59,936 nucleotides of DNA from an uncultured Anaeromyxobacter sp. (GTDB lineage Bacteria; Myxococcota; Myxococcia; Myxococcales; Anaeromyxobacteraceae): NCBI GenBank assembly GCA_903874275.1, contig CAIQRS010000237.1, positions 1 through 59,936 of the forward strand, written 5' to 3'. The notes beneath the pieces were generated by a model. That model was not told the DNA's origin. It worked only from the letters and a program-made list of their open reading frames with translations, and ran no database searches. Position 1 is the stretch's first letter; each line of letters begins with the position of its first letter. This document shows, one piece after another, positions 45,730 to 54,155 of this stretch. Position numbers and translations under genes: made by a program.

Positions 45730-45745
45730 AGCAAGAACCGCGCCA
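45730..45745 (-). promoter_or_regulatory. Sigma-54 (-24/-12) promoter of the gvpH operon
   Basis: TGGCGC-N5-TTGCT on the minus strand, one mismatch from the consensus TGGCAC-N5-TTGCW, with GG and GC exactly ten bases apart. The predicted start near 45720 gives a short leader before gvpH. It would drive the operon that encodes the NtrC-type activator, which allows positive feedback. Confidence 0.75.
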
Positions 45746-45876
45746 GTAGGACGGAAAGTGAACATAAGGCTCGATCGTCGAATGACGGCCGCCGGATGGC
45801 TCGTGCGCCCGGTCCGGCCGCCGCTCCGGCCACGGAAACGCGAGGGTCGGAGCCCACCCCGCACCTGCGGCGCGCC

Positions 45877-45915
45877 GGGAGGCTCCCTGCTTGAAGTTGC
45901 TCCCCATTCGGGGAG
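45877..45915. promoter_or_regulatory. Two inverted repeats upstream of the gvpH promoter
   Basis: Within the 326-base gap 45694-46019 are two GC dyads: GGGAG-G-CTCCC at 45877-45887, and CTCCCC-ATTC-GGGGAG at 45900-45915, a perfect 6-bp stem with a 4-base loop. They lie about 135 and 165 bases upstream of the -24 element. They may be enhancer sites or the transcript end of the hemerythrin gene at 46020. Otherwise this gap shows no gene. Confidence 0.35.
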
Positions 45916-46019
45916 GTTCACATCACGTCAACAATGAGTGCCCCCGACCCGAGAGTCCTCGCGACCCGACCCCGGGGGCGCGCCCCAGCAAGGATCTGCG
46001 AGTTGCTCGAGGCCGATGC

Positions 46020-46436
46020 TCACGTCGGCGGTGGAGTGCCCCGCGCCCGGAGGTACGCGCCGATGGCGCGGTCGCTCGTGCCGATGTGCTCCCGGAGCCA
46101 GCGCACCAGGAATCCGGAGACGGCCATGAGGAGCGACGAGGAGTCCCCCTCGGACTCCCAGTGCGGTACCAGCGTGGTCAGCCTGCGCCGGAACTCGGCG
46201 TGCTCCAGCGCGTGGCTGGGCAGGCGCGGGTAGCCGGCCTCGAGCATGAGCCGCTCCTCAGCGGCGAAGTGCTCCTGGGCGTAGCGGGAGAGGAACGCGA
46301 AGAGTTCCGCGACCTCCCGGGCGGACTGGCCCGAGCGGACCGCCGCGTCGAACCGGGCCGCCTGGTCGAAGAGCGCCCTGTGCTGGGCGTCGATCTCGGG
46401 GATGTCGATGGCGAGGGCGGGATCCCAGGCGAACAT
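46020..46436 (-). CDS. Bacteriohemerythrin (third copy)
   Basis: 138 residues from ATG 46436, which has GGAG upstream. All di-iron ligands are present: DAQHRALF, EHFAAEERL, SHALEHAEF and EHIGTSDRA. It is more divergent from the two tandem copies at 9.8-11.0 kb than they are from each other. It lies divergent from a large membrane sensor kinase and upstream of the gas vesicle operon on the same strand, with 326 bases between. O2 binding or sensing is the family role. Confidence 0.9.
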   Translation of the reverse strand: MFAWDPALAIDIPEIDAQHRALFDQAARFDAAVRSGQSAREVAELFAFLSRYAQEHFAAEERLMLEAGYPRLPSHALEHAEFRRRLTTLVPHWESEGDSSSLLMAVSGFLVRWLREHIGTSDRAIGAYLRARGTPPPT

Positions 46437-46570
46437 GCGGTCACTCCAGTCCGGAAGCCTGAATCCTACCGGAGCACACAGGGAGGGCAAGCGGCGCATC
46501 GACCCGCCAGGGAGCAGGTCTCCGTCCTTTCCTCAGATGCTCGGCGGGCGCATCATGGATCCCGGCCCGC

Positions 46571-49500
46571 ATGTGCTCCCCGCCATCGAACCGTCGTGTC
46601 GTCATCTCGGTCGCGGTGGGCTACCTCGCTCTGGGGATCCTCGGCCTCACCCTGGCCATCCCGCCAGGCTATGCGAGCCCGGTCTTCCCGGCCGCCGGCC
46701 TGGCGCTCGCCTGCCTGCTTCACCTCGGCTGGCGATCCCTCCCCGGGATCTGGCTGGGCTCCGCCATCCTGAACCTGTCGCACGCGGCGCTGGGCGGGAC
46801 GCTCACCCCGGAAACGGCGGCCCTGGCGGCGCTGATCGCCACCGGCGCGAGCGCCCAGGCCGCGGCCGGCAGGGTCCTGGTGATGCGCTGGCAGGGTTCT
46901 GCCTGGAAGGAGATGGAGCGCGAGCAGGACGCCTTCTCCTTCCTGCTCCTCGGAGGCGTGCTCGCCTGCCTGGTGTCGGCCTCGGTGAGCGCCCCAGGGC
47001 TCCTCGCCGCCGGCGTCATCGACCGGGCCGAGTTCCTCTTCACCTGGTGGAACTGGTACGTCGGCGACGCCCTCGGGGTGCTGGTCTTCGCGCCGCTCAG
47101 CCTCTGCTTCCTCGGCCGGGCGGACCGGCTCTGGCTCGAACGGCGCCAGCGGATCGTCGGCCCCGTGCTGGTCGCCCTGGGGCTGGTGGTGCTGGCCTTC
47201 CAGAGCGCGGCCCGCTGGGAGGCCGACGCGGAGCGGGCCCAGTTGCACGACGACGGCGCGGCCGTCGCACGCCGCATCGGGGACCGGCTGATCACCCACC
47301 GCGAGGTGCTGGCGTCCCTCCGGAACTTCATGGAGGCCACACCCGGCGTCACCTTCGCCCAGTTCGAGCAGTTCACCCGGCTCACCCTCCGCGAGAACCG
47401 CGACATCTTCGCCCTGAGCTTCAACGACCGGCTCGACGACGCCCAGCGCCCCGGATTCGAGGAAGCCATGGGCCGGCTCTCTCCGCTCGGCGCCTACCAG
47501 ATCACCGAGCGGGACGCGGAGCGCCGTCTGGTGCGGGCCGGGACGCGGTCCGGGTACGTGGCGGTGCGCTACATCGTGCCGCTGGCCGGGAACCACCCGG
47601 CGGTGGGCTTCGACATCCTGTCCGAGCCGGTCCGGCGAACGGCCATCGAGCAGGCAGGGGCGTCGGGCGACATGGCGGTGACCGCGCCCGTCCGGCTGGT
47701 GCAGGAGCAGCGGGAGCGGGCGGGAGTGCTCGAGCTGCTGCCCGTCTCCACCGTGCCCGCGCAGGAAACCCCCGAGGTGCCCCGCATCGCCGGCTTCGCC
47801 GTGGCGGTGATCAAGCTGGACGAGATGGTCGAGATCGCAACCCAGGGGAGCGTCCCCGCGGGCCTGGCGTTCGAGCTGACGGATCCCCGGGCGCCGGACG
47901 GTCACGGCCTGCTCCACCGGTCGGCGTCCTGGGACGCGGGGGCGCGTCGCGCCGGACGGGCGGGCAGCACCTGGTCCACGCCCCTGCGCGCCGGAGATCG
48001 GGAGTGGATCCTCTCCGTCGCGATCACCGAGGGGCACCGCCAGGCGCACCGGCCCTGGGCGGCCTGGGCGGTGGGAGTGGTGGGGCTGATCTTCGCGGCG
48101 CTCTTCCAGGTGCTGATGCTGGCGACGACCGGGCGAGCGGCGATCATCGAGCGGAAGAGCGAGGCGCTGCGAGCCAGCGAGGAGCGCTACCAGCGGCTGT
48201 TCGACGAGAGCCCGCTTCCCATGTGGGTCTACGAGGCGGTCAGCCTTCGCTTCCTGATGGTGAACGACCGGGCGGTCGCGCACTACGGATGGACGCGCCC
48301 CGACTTCCTGCGCATGCGGCTGCCCGACCTCCTCCCTCCCGGCGACGGGCCGGGAGCGGTGGCCGGGCACGCCCTCCGGGAGATCCACGAGTGCCGCCAC
48401 GTCCGCAGGGACGGCTCCGCGATCGACGTCGTGGTCCGCTCCTCCCCGGCGAGTTCCGGCGAGACCGACGCGCGTCTCGAGGTGGTGCAGGACGTCACCC
48501 AGGAGCGGCTGAGCCAGGCGCGCCTGCTCCTCGCCGACAAGGTCTTCGAGAACAGCGGCTCCGCGATCGTCGTGACCGACCCGGAAGCGAGGGCCGTCTC
48601 GGTGAATCCCGCCTTCACGCGGGTGACCGGGTACGAGGCCGACGAGGTCAGGGGCAGGGACATGAAGTTCCTGAACTCCGGGCGCCATCCCCCCGAGTTC
48701 TTCCAGGCCATGTGGCGGAGCCTGCTCGAGGAGCACGGGTGGCAGGGGGAGATCTTGAACCGCCGGAAGAACGGCGAGGTCTACCTGGAGTGGCTCACCA
48801 TCAAGGCCGTGCGGAGCCCGGGAGGCTCGACCACCCACTACGTCGCCTCGTTCATCGACCTCACCGAGCGGCGAGCCCTGGAGGAGAAGCTCGCCACGGC
48901 ATCGCGGCTCGCCGCCCTGGGGACCCTGGTGGCGGGGGTCGCGCACGAGGTGAACAACCCGCTCGCCGGAGCCATGGGAGCCCAGGGAACGGCCATCGAG
49001 AGCGTGCGGGACCTCCAGGCCAGGCTGGCCGGTGCAGGGGCCGTGGCCCCGGATCGTCTCGCGGCATGGCTGCGGGAACTCCAGGAGATCCTCGGGGACG
49101 CGCAGGCCGGCACCGAGCGGATCGCCCGGATCGTGAAGGACCTGACGCTCCTCGGCCGCCGGGACGTGCAGAGGGGACGCGTCTGCCTCGCCGACGTCGT
49201 GGACGAGGCCATGCGATGGCTCCCTGCCTCGGTTCCACGAAGCGCCGCCATCGTGGTGGAGAACGACGGCCCGCCCGACGTCGAGGCCTCGGCCGGCCAG
49301 CTGGCCCAGGTCCTCATCAACCTGATCGCCAACGCCGCGAAGGCGATCCCGCCCGGCAGGTCGGGGCGCGTCATCGTCCGGCTCGGTTCCGGCGAGGAGG
49401 GCCGGGCGCGCCTCGAGGTGAGGGACAACGGGGTGGGGATGGAGCCGGAGGTGATGGGAAGGGTGTTCGACCCGTTCTTCACCACGCGAGGGGTCGGGGA

Positions 49501-49624
49501 GGGGACGGGCCTCGGACTTCCCATCTGCCACTCGATCATCACCGCGCACGGTGGAACCATCACCGTGGACAGCGTCCCGGGGGAGGGGACCACCTTCCGC
49601 ATCGAGCTGCCGGCCGCCCGGTAG
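46571..49624 (+). CDS. MASE1-PAS-PAS sensor histidine kinase
   Basis: 1017 residues. An N-terminal MASE1 membrane domain has about eight helices (VAVGYLALGILGLTLAIPPGYASPV, AAGLALACLLHLGWR). An extracytoplasmic CHASE-like region runs at about 215-490 (NFMEATPGVTFAQFEQFT). One more membrane helix near 500-520 precedes PAS 1 (RYQRLFDESPLPMWVYEA) and PAS 2 (VFENSGSAIVVTDPEARAVSVNPAF). HisKA follows with H792 (VAGVAHEVNNPL), then HATPase (NLIANAAKAI, GTGLGLPICHSII). No receiver is attached and no partner regulator is adjacent. MASE1 kinases commonly respond to small extracellular molecules or respiration. Signal unknown. Confidence 0.9.
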   Translation: MCSPPSNRRVVISVAVGYLALGILGLTLAIPPGYASPVFPAAGLALACLLHLGWRSLPGIWLGSAILNLSHAALGGTLTPETAALAALIATGASAQAAAGRVLVMRWQGSAWKEMEREQDAFSFLLLGGVLACLVSASVSAPGLLAAGVIDRAEFLFTWWNWYVGDALGVLVFAPLSLCFLGRADRLWLERRQRIVGPVLVALGLVVLAFQSAARWEADAERAQLHDDGAAVARRIGDRLITHREVLASLRNFMEATPGVTFAQFEQFTRLTLRENRDIFALSFNDRLDDAQRPGFEEAMGRLSPLGAYQITERDAERRLVRAGTRSGYVAVRYIVPLAGNHPAVGFDILSEPVRRTAIEQAGASGDMAVTAPVRLVQEQRERAGVLELLPVSTVPAQETPEVPRIAGFAVAVIKLDEMVEIATQGSVPAGLAFELTDPRAPDGHGLLHRSASWDAGARRAGRAGSTWSTPLRAGDREWILSVAITEGHRQAHRPWAAWAVGVVGLIFAALFQVLMLATTGRAAIIERKSEALRASEERYQRLFDESPLPMWVYEAVSLRFLMVNDRAVAHYGWTRPDFLRMRLPDLLPPGDGPGAVAGHALREIHECRHVRRDGSAIDVVVRSSPASSGETDARLEVVQDVTQERLSQARLLLADKVFENSGSAIVVTDPEARAVSVNPAFTRVTGYEADEVRGRDMKFLNSGRHPPEFFQAMWRSLLEEHGWQGEILNRRKNGEVYLEWLTIKAVRSPGGSTTHYVASFIDLTERRALEEKLATASRLAALGTLVAGVAHEVNNPLAGAMGAQGTAIESVRDLQARLAGAGAVAPDRLAAWLRELQEILGDAQAGTERIARIVKDLTLLGRRDVQRGRVCLADVVDEAMRWLPASVPRSAAIVVENDGPPDVEASAGQLAQVLINLIANAAKAIPPGRSGRVIVRLGSGEEGRARLEVRDNGVGMEPEVMGRVFDPFFTTRGVGEGTGLGLPICHSIITAHGGTITVDSVPGEGTTFRIELPAAR

Positions 49625-49626
49625 CC

Positions 49627-50484
49627 TCACCTCTTGATGAAGGTCCCGTCCCGGAGCTCCTGCAGGGCCAGGGCGATCTCGTCCTGGGTGTTCATGACGA
49701 AGGGGCCCCAGCGGACCGCAGGCTCCTGGAGCGGCTGCGCCGAGAGGAGCAGGAAGCGGGCCGGCCCGGCCGGGGCGCGGACGCGGACCACGTCTCCGTC
49801 GCCGAGGATGACGAGGCGCGGGGCGGGGATGGCGGCCGCCGCACCGGAAGCCTCTCCGCCCACCGCGACCTCGCCCTGGAAGACGTAGAGGAGGGCGGTG
49901 TGCCCGCGGGGAACGGGCTGCTCGAAGCTGGCTCCGGCCGGCAGCGCGACGTCGAGGTAGGTGGGGCCGGCGAAGATCTCGCGGACCGCCCCGGTGGTGC
50001 CGTCCACGTCGCCGGCGATCACGCGGACCCGCGCCCCGTCCGGCCGCGCCACCTCGGGGATGCGCGCCGACGGGACGTCCTGGTAGCGCGGAGCGGTCAT
50101 CTTGAGCTTGCGGGGCAGGTTCACCCAGACCTGGAAGCCGTCGAGCCGCCGCGGTCCGACCCGGGGCATCTCCTCGTGCAGGATGCCGCTGCCCGCGGTC
50201 ATCCACTGGACGTCGCCGGCGCCGATGACGCCCGAGTTGCCCATGCTGTCCTTGTGGGAGACGCTGCCGTCGAGCATGTAGGTGATGGTCTCGATGCCGC
50301 GGTGCGGGTGCATCGGGAAGCCGGCGATGTAGTCGGCGGCGTTCTCCGAGCCGAAGTGGTCGAAGAGGAAGAACGGATCCAGGTGATCGAGGGTCCGGGT
50401 GGCGATGCTGCGCTTGAGCCGCACCCCGGCGCCGTCGCTGGCGACCACCGGGGTGACGACCTCCTTCACTTCGCGTTCGGTCAT
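49627..50484 (-). CDS. Pirin-family cupin protein
   Basis: 285 residues with two cupin barrels. The metal-binding residues lie in FPMHPHRGIETITYML and in GSGILHEEMP (His, His, His, Glu), and the fold continues with GFQVWVNLPRKLK and the less conserved second barrel. Bacterial pirins range from quercetin dioxygenase activity to redox regulation of enzymes, so a precise role is not assignable. It converges on the sensor kinase with two bases between stops. Ten bases separate it from the esterase gene upstream on the same strand. Confidence 0.9.
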   Translation of the reverse strand: MTEREVKEVVTPVVASDGAGVRLKRSIATRTLDHLDPFFLFDHFGSENAADYIAGFPMHPHRGIETITYMLDGSVSHKDSMGNSGVIGAGDVQWMTAGSGILHEEMPRVGPRRLDGFQVWVNLPRKLKMTAPRYQDVPSARIPEVARPDGARVRVIAGDVDGTTGAVREIFAGPTYLDVALPAGASFEQPVPRGHTALLYVFQGEVAVGGEASGAAAAIPAPRLVILGDGDVVRVRAPAGPARFLLLSAQPLQEPAVRWGPFVMNTQDEIALALQELRDGTFIKR

Positions 50485-50493
50485 GACGTCCCA

Positions 50494-51579
50494 TCACGGG
50501 TAGAGCGGCGCCACGGCCTCGGCCCAGCGGCGGATCATCTCCCGCGATCCCTCGGCGTCGGGATGGAGCCCGTCGGTGAGGCGCGCCCGGTTGGCCTTGA
50601 ACCACCCGTGAAGGTCGGGACCGGGGAGCAGGCCCAGCGAGACCGTCACCTCGTCCGCCACCGCGTTGAGCCGGGCCGGGTAGTCCACCGGGCTGTCGGC
50701 CCGGAAGGGGATGCGCGCCACCACCGGGATGCGCCCGGCGGCGCGCACCTTGCGGATCACCTCGAGGAGGTCGGCCCGGAAGGCCACCGGGTCCCAGTCG
50801 TTGGAGCCGAAGGCCAGGGCGATCACCTTCGCGTCGGGGTTCAGCGCCAGGACCTCGTCGATGCGCCGCACCGCGTCGGCGTGGTGCAGGCTCCCGAAGC
50901 CGGCCCCGATCACCGCCGGGTAGAAGCCCGGGTGGAGGCGCGCGATGGTCTCCGGGAAGCTCGGCTGGTGAGACGGCGCCCGGTCGAAGACCTGGGAGGT
51001 GATGCTGTCGCCGAGGAAGACCCAGACGTCGTTGCCGCCGCGCGACAGGTCGTGCACGTCGATCTCGTCGAGGTAGAGCCCCCACTCGAAGACGTCGGGC
51101 GATAGACCCGTGACCGTCATCCTGACCCAGCGCTGGCCGGCGAAGTCCACGGCGTGGGCCCGCGACCGGACCGGGTTCCCGGCGACGGTGACGGCGGTGC
51201 GCCACTTCCCGTCGGAACCGTCGGTGGAATCGGCCGAGGTCTCGATGCGGTAGTCCACCGGCGCCCCGTATTTCCTGTCGGTGTAGTCGTGGTTGCCCGA
51301 CGAGGCCCAGGAGACCAGGATGCGGGTGAAGCGGGCTCCCACGTCGATGGCGACCCAGGAGGGCTTCGCCGGAGTGGGGCGCCCCCCGGCCCACGAGGCG
51401 CCGGTGCGGTAGACGCCGTCCACCACCACCTTGCCGCCCCCCGGGCTCGACTCGACCCGCTTCCCGCGCGAGACCAGGGGCGCGGCGACCAGCGGCCCCC
51501 CCCATCGGTCGGGCGCGGCCCGGGCATCGCCGGCCAGCAGGAGCGCGACCAGGGCCGCCGCCGTCCGGAGCCGGCTCAT
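50494..51579 (-). CDS. Secreted SGNH-family esterase with N-terminal beta-sandwich domain
   Basis: 361 residues with a signal peptide (AAALVALLLAGDARA). A discoidin-like (F5/8 type C) sugar-binding sandwich runs at about 30-175 (WVAIDVGARFTRILVSWASSG; RWVRMTVTGL). The SGNH hydrolase domain follows: catalytic S192 in FLGDSITS, GSNDWD, and Asp/His in DGLHPDAEG. These enzymes remove or transfer acetyl groups on polysaccharides. Its ATG overlaps the stop of a membrane acyltransferase gene by four bases, so both are made together. Confidence 0.85.
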   Translation of the reverse strand: MSRLRTAAALVALLLAGDARAAPDRWGGPLVAAPLVSRGKRVESSPGGGKVVVDGVYRTGASWAGGRPTPAKPSWVAIDVGARFTRILVSWASSGNHDYTDRKYGAPVDYRIETSADSTDGSDGKWRTAVTVAGNPVRSRAHAVDFAGQRWVRMTVTGLSPDVFEWGLYLDEIDVHDLSRGGNDVWVFLGDSITSQVFDRAPSHQPSFPETIARLHPGFYPAVIGAGFGSLHHADAVRRIDEVLALNPDAKVIALAFGSNDWDPVAFRADLLEVIRKVRAAGRIPVVARIPFRADSPVDYPARLNAVADEVTVSLGLLPGPDLHGWFKANRARLTDGLHPDAEGSREMIRRWAEAVAPLYP

Positions 51580-52616
51580 GCGGCTGCGCGCGCGCGCTGC
51601 GCCTTCCAGCCGTCGTAGCGCTCCGCCGCCGCCGAGGCCGCCCAGATGAGGACCGTCATGGCGAGGATGCCGGCGAGCCCCGCGTAGGTCCCGAGCTGCT
51701 TGTGGAAGGGGCGGGAGAGCACGCCGTAGGGAAGCTCGATGGAGAGGAAGTAGCCGAGCAGGCTGTGCTTCCCCATGAGCCGGAGCCAGGCCAGCCAGCG
51801 ATCGGCCGAGGCCGGGACGAGTTGCAAGAGCCCGCTCGTGGCCACCACGCCGCCGAGCCGGATGGCCACCCAGGCGGGAGAGACGCGCCAGTAGTCCTGG
51901 TGGGCGTAGAAGGTGGGGAGCCTGTCGCCGGCCCAGCCGGCGAGCGCCAGCGCCACCCCGATGCCGATCCATGTGAAGGGGCTCGACTCCTTCATGGCCA
52001 GCCGCCCCAGCGCGCTCCCCGCGAAGCAGAAGGCCGCCCAGGGGAAGAGGTAGAAGATGCCGCGCGGCCACTCCGAGTAGAGGTAGTCGAGGGCGCGGCT
52101 CGGCGGGTGCTGCCAGCCCGCCACCACCGGAGCCAGGAGGGCCACGGCGGCCGTGGCCGCCACCGCGATCACCGCGTGGAGCCGGGGCCTGACACCCACG
52201 GTGAAGAGGGCCGACAGGAGAAGCGAGACGGCGATGACGTTCAGGACGTCCACCTTCAGGATCCCGTGCCACCCGTCCGGCACCCGCCAGGCCCCGCCGG
52301 CCAGGAACCAGACCACCCGGAGCAGGTAGGCCACGCCGAGCAGCCAGAGCGCGCGCCGGATCGCTCCCAGGCACCGGACGCCCACGGGAACGCCCTTCCG
52401 CTCCTGCGCGGCGTCGCCGAGGACCTGTGACATGCCCGCCATGTAGAGGAAGGACGGTGCCGCGAAGCCGCCGATGAGGCCGAGGAGGTCGTGGACCGCG
52501 CCCGAGGCCGCGGAGTCGTGGCGCCAGGAGTCCCAGGTGTGCCACTGGAGCATGTAGAGCACGGCCAGGCCGCGCTGCCAGTCGAGCCACATCTTGCGGC
52601 GTGGGGCTTCAGCCAT
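51576..52616 (-). CDS. Membrane acyltransferase (NagX/DUF1624-like)
   Basis: 346 residues with about nine to ten membrane helices. The opening RKMWLDWQRGLAVLYMLQWH carries the conserved His of heparan-alpha-glucosaminide N-acetyltransferase-like and acyltransferase-3-like proteins. APSFLYMAGMS and LRLMGKHSLLGYFLSIE are also family-typical. Such proteins move acetyl groups from acetyl-CoA across the membrane to glycans. The tight coupling to a secreted SGNH esterase recalls two-part O-acetylation systems. The target glycan is not known. Confidence 0.8.
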   Translation of the reverse strand: MAEAPRRKMWLDWQRGLAVLYMLQWHTWDSWRHDSAASGAVHDLLGLIGGFAAPSFLYMAGMSQVLGDAAQERKGVPVGVRCLGAIRRALWLLGVAYLLRVVWFLAGGAWRVPDGWHGILKVDVLNVIAVSLLLSALFTVGVRPRLHAVIAVAATAAVALLAPVVAGWQHPPSRALDYLYSEWPRGIFYLFPWAAFCFAGSALGRLAMKESSPFTWIGIGVALALAGWAGDRLPTFYAHQDYWRVSPAWVAIRLGGVVATSGLLQLVPASADRWLAWLRLMGKHSLLGYFLSIELPYGVLSRPFHKQLGTYAGLAGILAMTVLIWAASAAAERYDGWKAQRARAAA

Positions 52617-52628
52617 GTCCGTGCCCTT

Positions 52629-53213
52629 TCACGGCTTCCAACCCCAGCCGGGGAGGTCGGCGTCGCCGGTGGCCGGGAGCTCGCGCCCCAGCCGTTCGAG
52701 GAACCTGCTCACGAAGCTGTTGGAGCTCGGGCCGCCCTCGAGCCGGTAGTCGCGGCTCCGGAACTCCTCGTTCAGCGCGTCCACGATGGCGCGGATGCGC
52801 GCCTCGGTGAGCCCTGCCTCGACGAAGGTCGCGATCGGGCGCGTGGGAAGCTCGCGGACGCCGGACTCGCCCCACCACGCCCCCGCGGCGCGGGTGAACT
52901 CGATCGCCGGGTCCTGGCAGGGGATGACGTAACCGACCACCCGGGCCCGCCCCGGAATCCAGCCCGGAACGGATTCCTTGCCGCCCTGCAGGATGAATCC
53001 GCCCGGGCCGTCGGTGAGCCGGACGAGGAGCGCCGCGTGCGCCCGCCTCTCCGGGGGATCCCCGCGGCGCGACCCGATGCTCCGGGCCGCCAGCGTGACC
53101 GAGGGGAAACCCGGCGCCGGACGGGCGGCCGGGGCGCCCCCTGCCCCCTGCGCCCTCGACGGGGCCGGAAGGGCGGCCCATGCGAGGAGCAAGGTGACGA
53201 GGACGCGGCGCAC
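52629..53213 (-). CDS. Exported protein of unknown function
   Basis: 194 residues with a signal peptide (VLVTLLLAWAALPAPSRA) and a Pro/Ala/Gly linker. The mature domain is mixed (HAALLVRLTDGPGGFILQGGKE, VVGYVIPCQDPAIEF, RAIVDALNEEFRSRDYRLEGG). One Cys occurs in the mature part. I do not recognise a family. It lies between the acyltransferase and the NapC-type cytochrome genes on the same strand, 12 bases from the acyltransferase and one base from the small membrane protein gene, so it may be co-transcribed. Confidence 0.55.
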   Translation of the reverse strand: MRRVLVTLLLAWAALPAPSRAQGAGGAPAARPAPGFPSVTLAARSIGSRRGDPPERRAHAALLVRLTDGPGGFILQGGKESVPGWIPGRARVVGYVIPCQDPAIEFTRAAGAWWGESGVRELPTRPIATFVEAGLTEARIRAIVDALNEEFRSRDYRLEGGPSSNSFVSRFLERLGRELPATGDADLPGWGWKP

Positions 53214-53214
53214 G

Positions 53215-53493
53215 CTAGGCCGGGGGCGGCCCGCTTCCCTGGGCCGGCGGAGGCGCCTCGACCGCGGCCGCCTCCTCCACGGGGATGTACATCTCCCCGC
53301 TGGACTGGAGGTCGAGGGCCACCGCGAGCAGGTAGAGCACCAGCGCGAAGATGGCGATGCCCTGGCCGATGCTCATGGCGAGGACGAGGAGCAGCGGGTG
53401 CGGGAAGACGATCGACGAGGCCATGAAGATCATGGCGACGATGGTCCCGATCACCGAGAAGAGGACCATCTTCTTTGCCATCTCGTGCTTCAT
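53215..53493 (-). CDS. Small two-helix inner membrane protein coupled to NapC-type cytochrome
   Basis: 92 residues. Two hydrophobic helices (MVLFSVIGTIVAMIFMASSIVF and LLVLAMSIGQGIAIFALVLYLLAVALDL) are followed by an acidic/Pro-rich tail (EEAAAVEAPPPAQGSGPPPA). ATG 53493 overlaps the stop of the tetrahaem cytochrome gene (ATGA). It may be a subunit that anchors or stabilises the cytochrome. I know no named family. Confidence 0.65.
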   Translation of the reverse strand: MKHEMAKKMVLFSVIGTIVAMIFMASSIVFPHPLLLVLAMSIGQGIAIFALVLYLLAVALDLQSSGEMYIPVEEAAAVEAPPPAQGSGPPPA

Positions 53494-54140
53494 CGGACGA
53501 CTCCCATCGCGGTCTTGGGCCTGCGGGAAAGCGCGAGCGGGTGGACCTCGTTGTGGCAGTCGATGCAGTTCATCTCGCCCGAGCGGATGGCCTCGGCCGA
53601 GTCGGCGTGGGTCTCCACCCACTTCTTGGCGGTCGCCGAGTGGCACTGCATGCAGGCCCCGCTCTTGAACGGCTTGTAGAGGTGGATGGGCGGGCCACCC
53701 TCGCCGTCCGGCCCGGTGCTGGCGTACTCGGTGAGGTACTTGAAGAGGTGCTTCATGCCATTCTGCTTCGTGGTGATGGCGCCGAACATCTGGTAGTCGG
53801 CGTGGCAGGTGTAGCAGCTGTTCTCGCCGAACTTGTGGTTCCTGCTGTGCATCGCCGCGAGGCTGTTCGACTTCGGATCCTCGGCGTCGCGCAGGTAGGG
53901 GCCCATCACGTGGCAGGAGCCGCAGAACGGGCGCGACAGCGTGTACTCGAAGCTGGCGATGTTGCCGGTGAGGGACACGATGAGCGGGAAGGCGCCCAGC
54001 CCCAGGAGCAGCATGGACTTGGTGCCGCGGTTCAGGTGGGGGCGGCGGATGATGTACCAGATGCCGATGAAGACGGAGAGCGCCGCGCTGGCCAGCGCGA
54101 TCGCCTTGAGGAGTTGCTCGGTGGAGTGGATGTTGAGCAC
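53490..54140 (-). CDS. NapC/NirT-family tetrahaem cytochrome c
   Basis: 216 residues. An uncleaved N-terminal membrane anchor (KAIALASAALSVFIGIWYI) is followed by a second hydrophobic segment (SMLLLGLGAFPLIVSL). Four c-type haem motifs follow: CGSCH 73-77, CYTCH 109-113, CMQCH 163-167 and CIDCH 192-196. NapC/NirT/NrfH proteins take electrons from the quinol pool and pass them to periplasmic reductases. No catalytic partner (NrfA, NapAB or NirS) is nearby, so the terminal acceptor is open. Confidence 0.9.
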   Translation of the reverse strand: MLNIHSTEQLLKAIALASAALSVFIGIWYIIRRPHLNRGTKSMLLLGLGAFPLIVSLTGNIASFEYTLSRPFCGSCHVMGPYLRDAEDPKSNSLAAMHSRNHKFGENSCYTCHADYQMFGAITTKQNGMKHLFKYLTEYASTGPDGEGGPPIHLYKPFKSGACMQCHSATAKKWVETHADSAEAIRSGEMNCIDCHNEVHPLALSRRPKTAMGVVR

Positions 54141-54155
54141 GGTCGTCCCTGTCGC

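Noticed and set aside
46402-51105. A 1567-residue plus-strand frame through the sensor kinase region
   Set aside because: It is a +1 shadow with no domain. The frame starting at 46571 carries all kinase motifs.
46553-51505. A 1650-residue minus-strand frame opposite the sensor kinase and pirin
   Set aside because: It is Arg/Gly/Pro/His-rich shadow translation in GC-rich DNA. The sensor kinase and other genes on these coordinates have clear domains.
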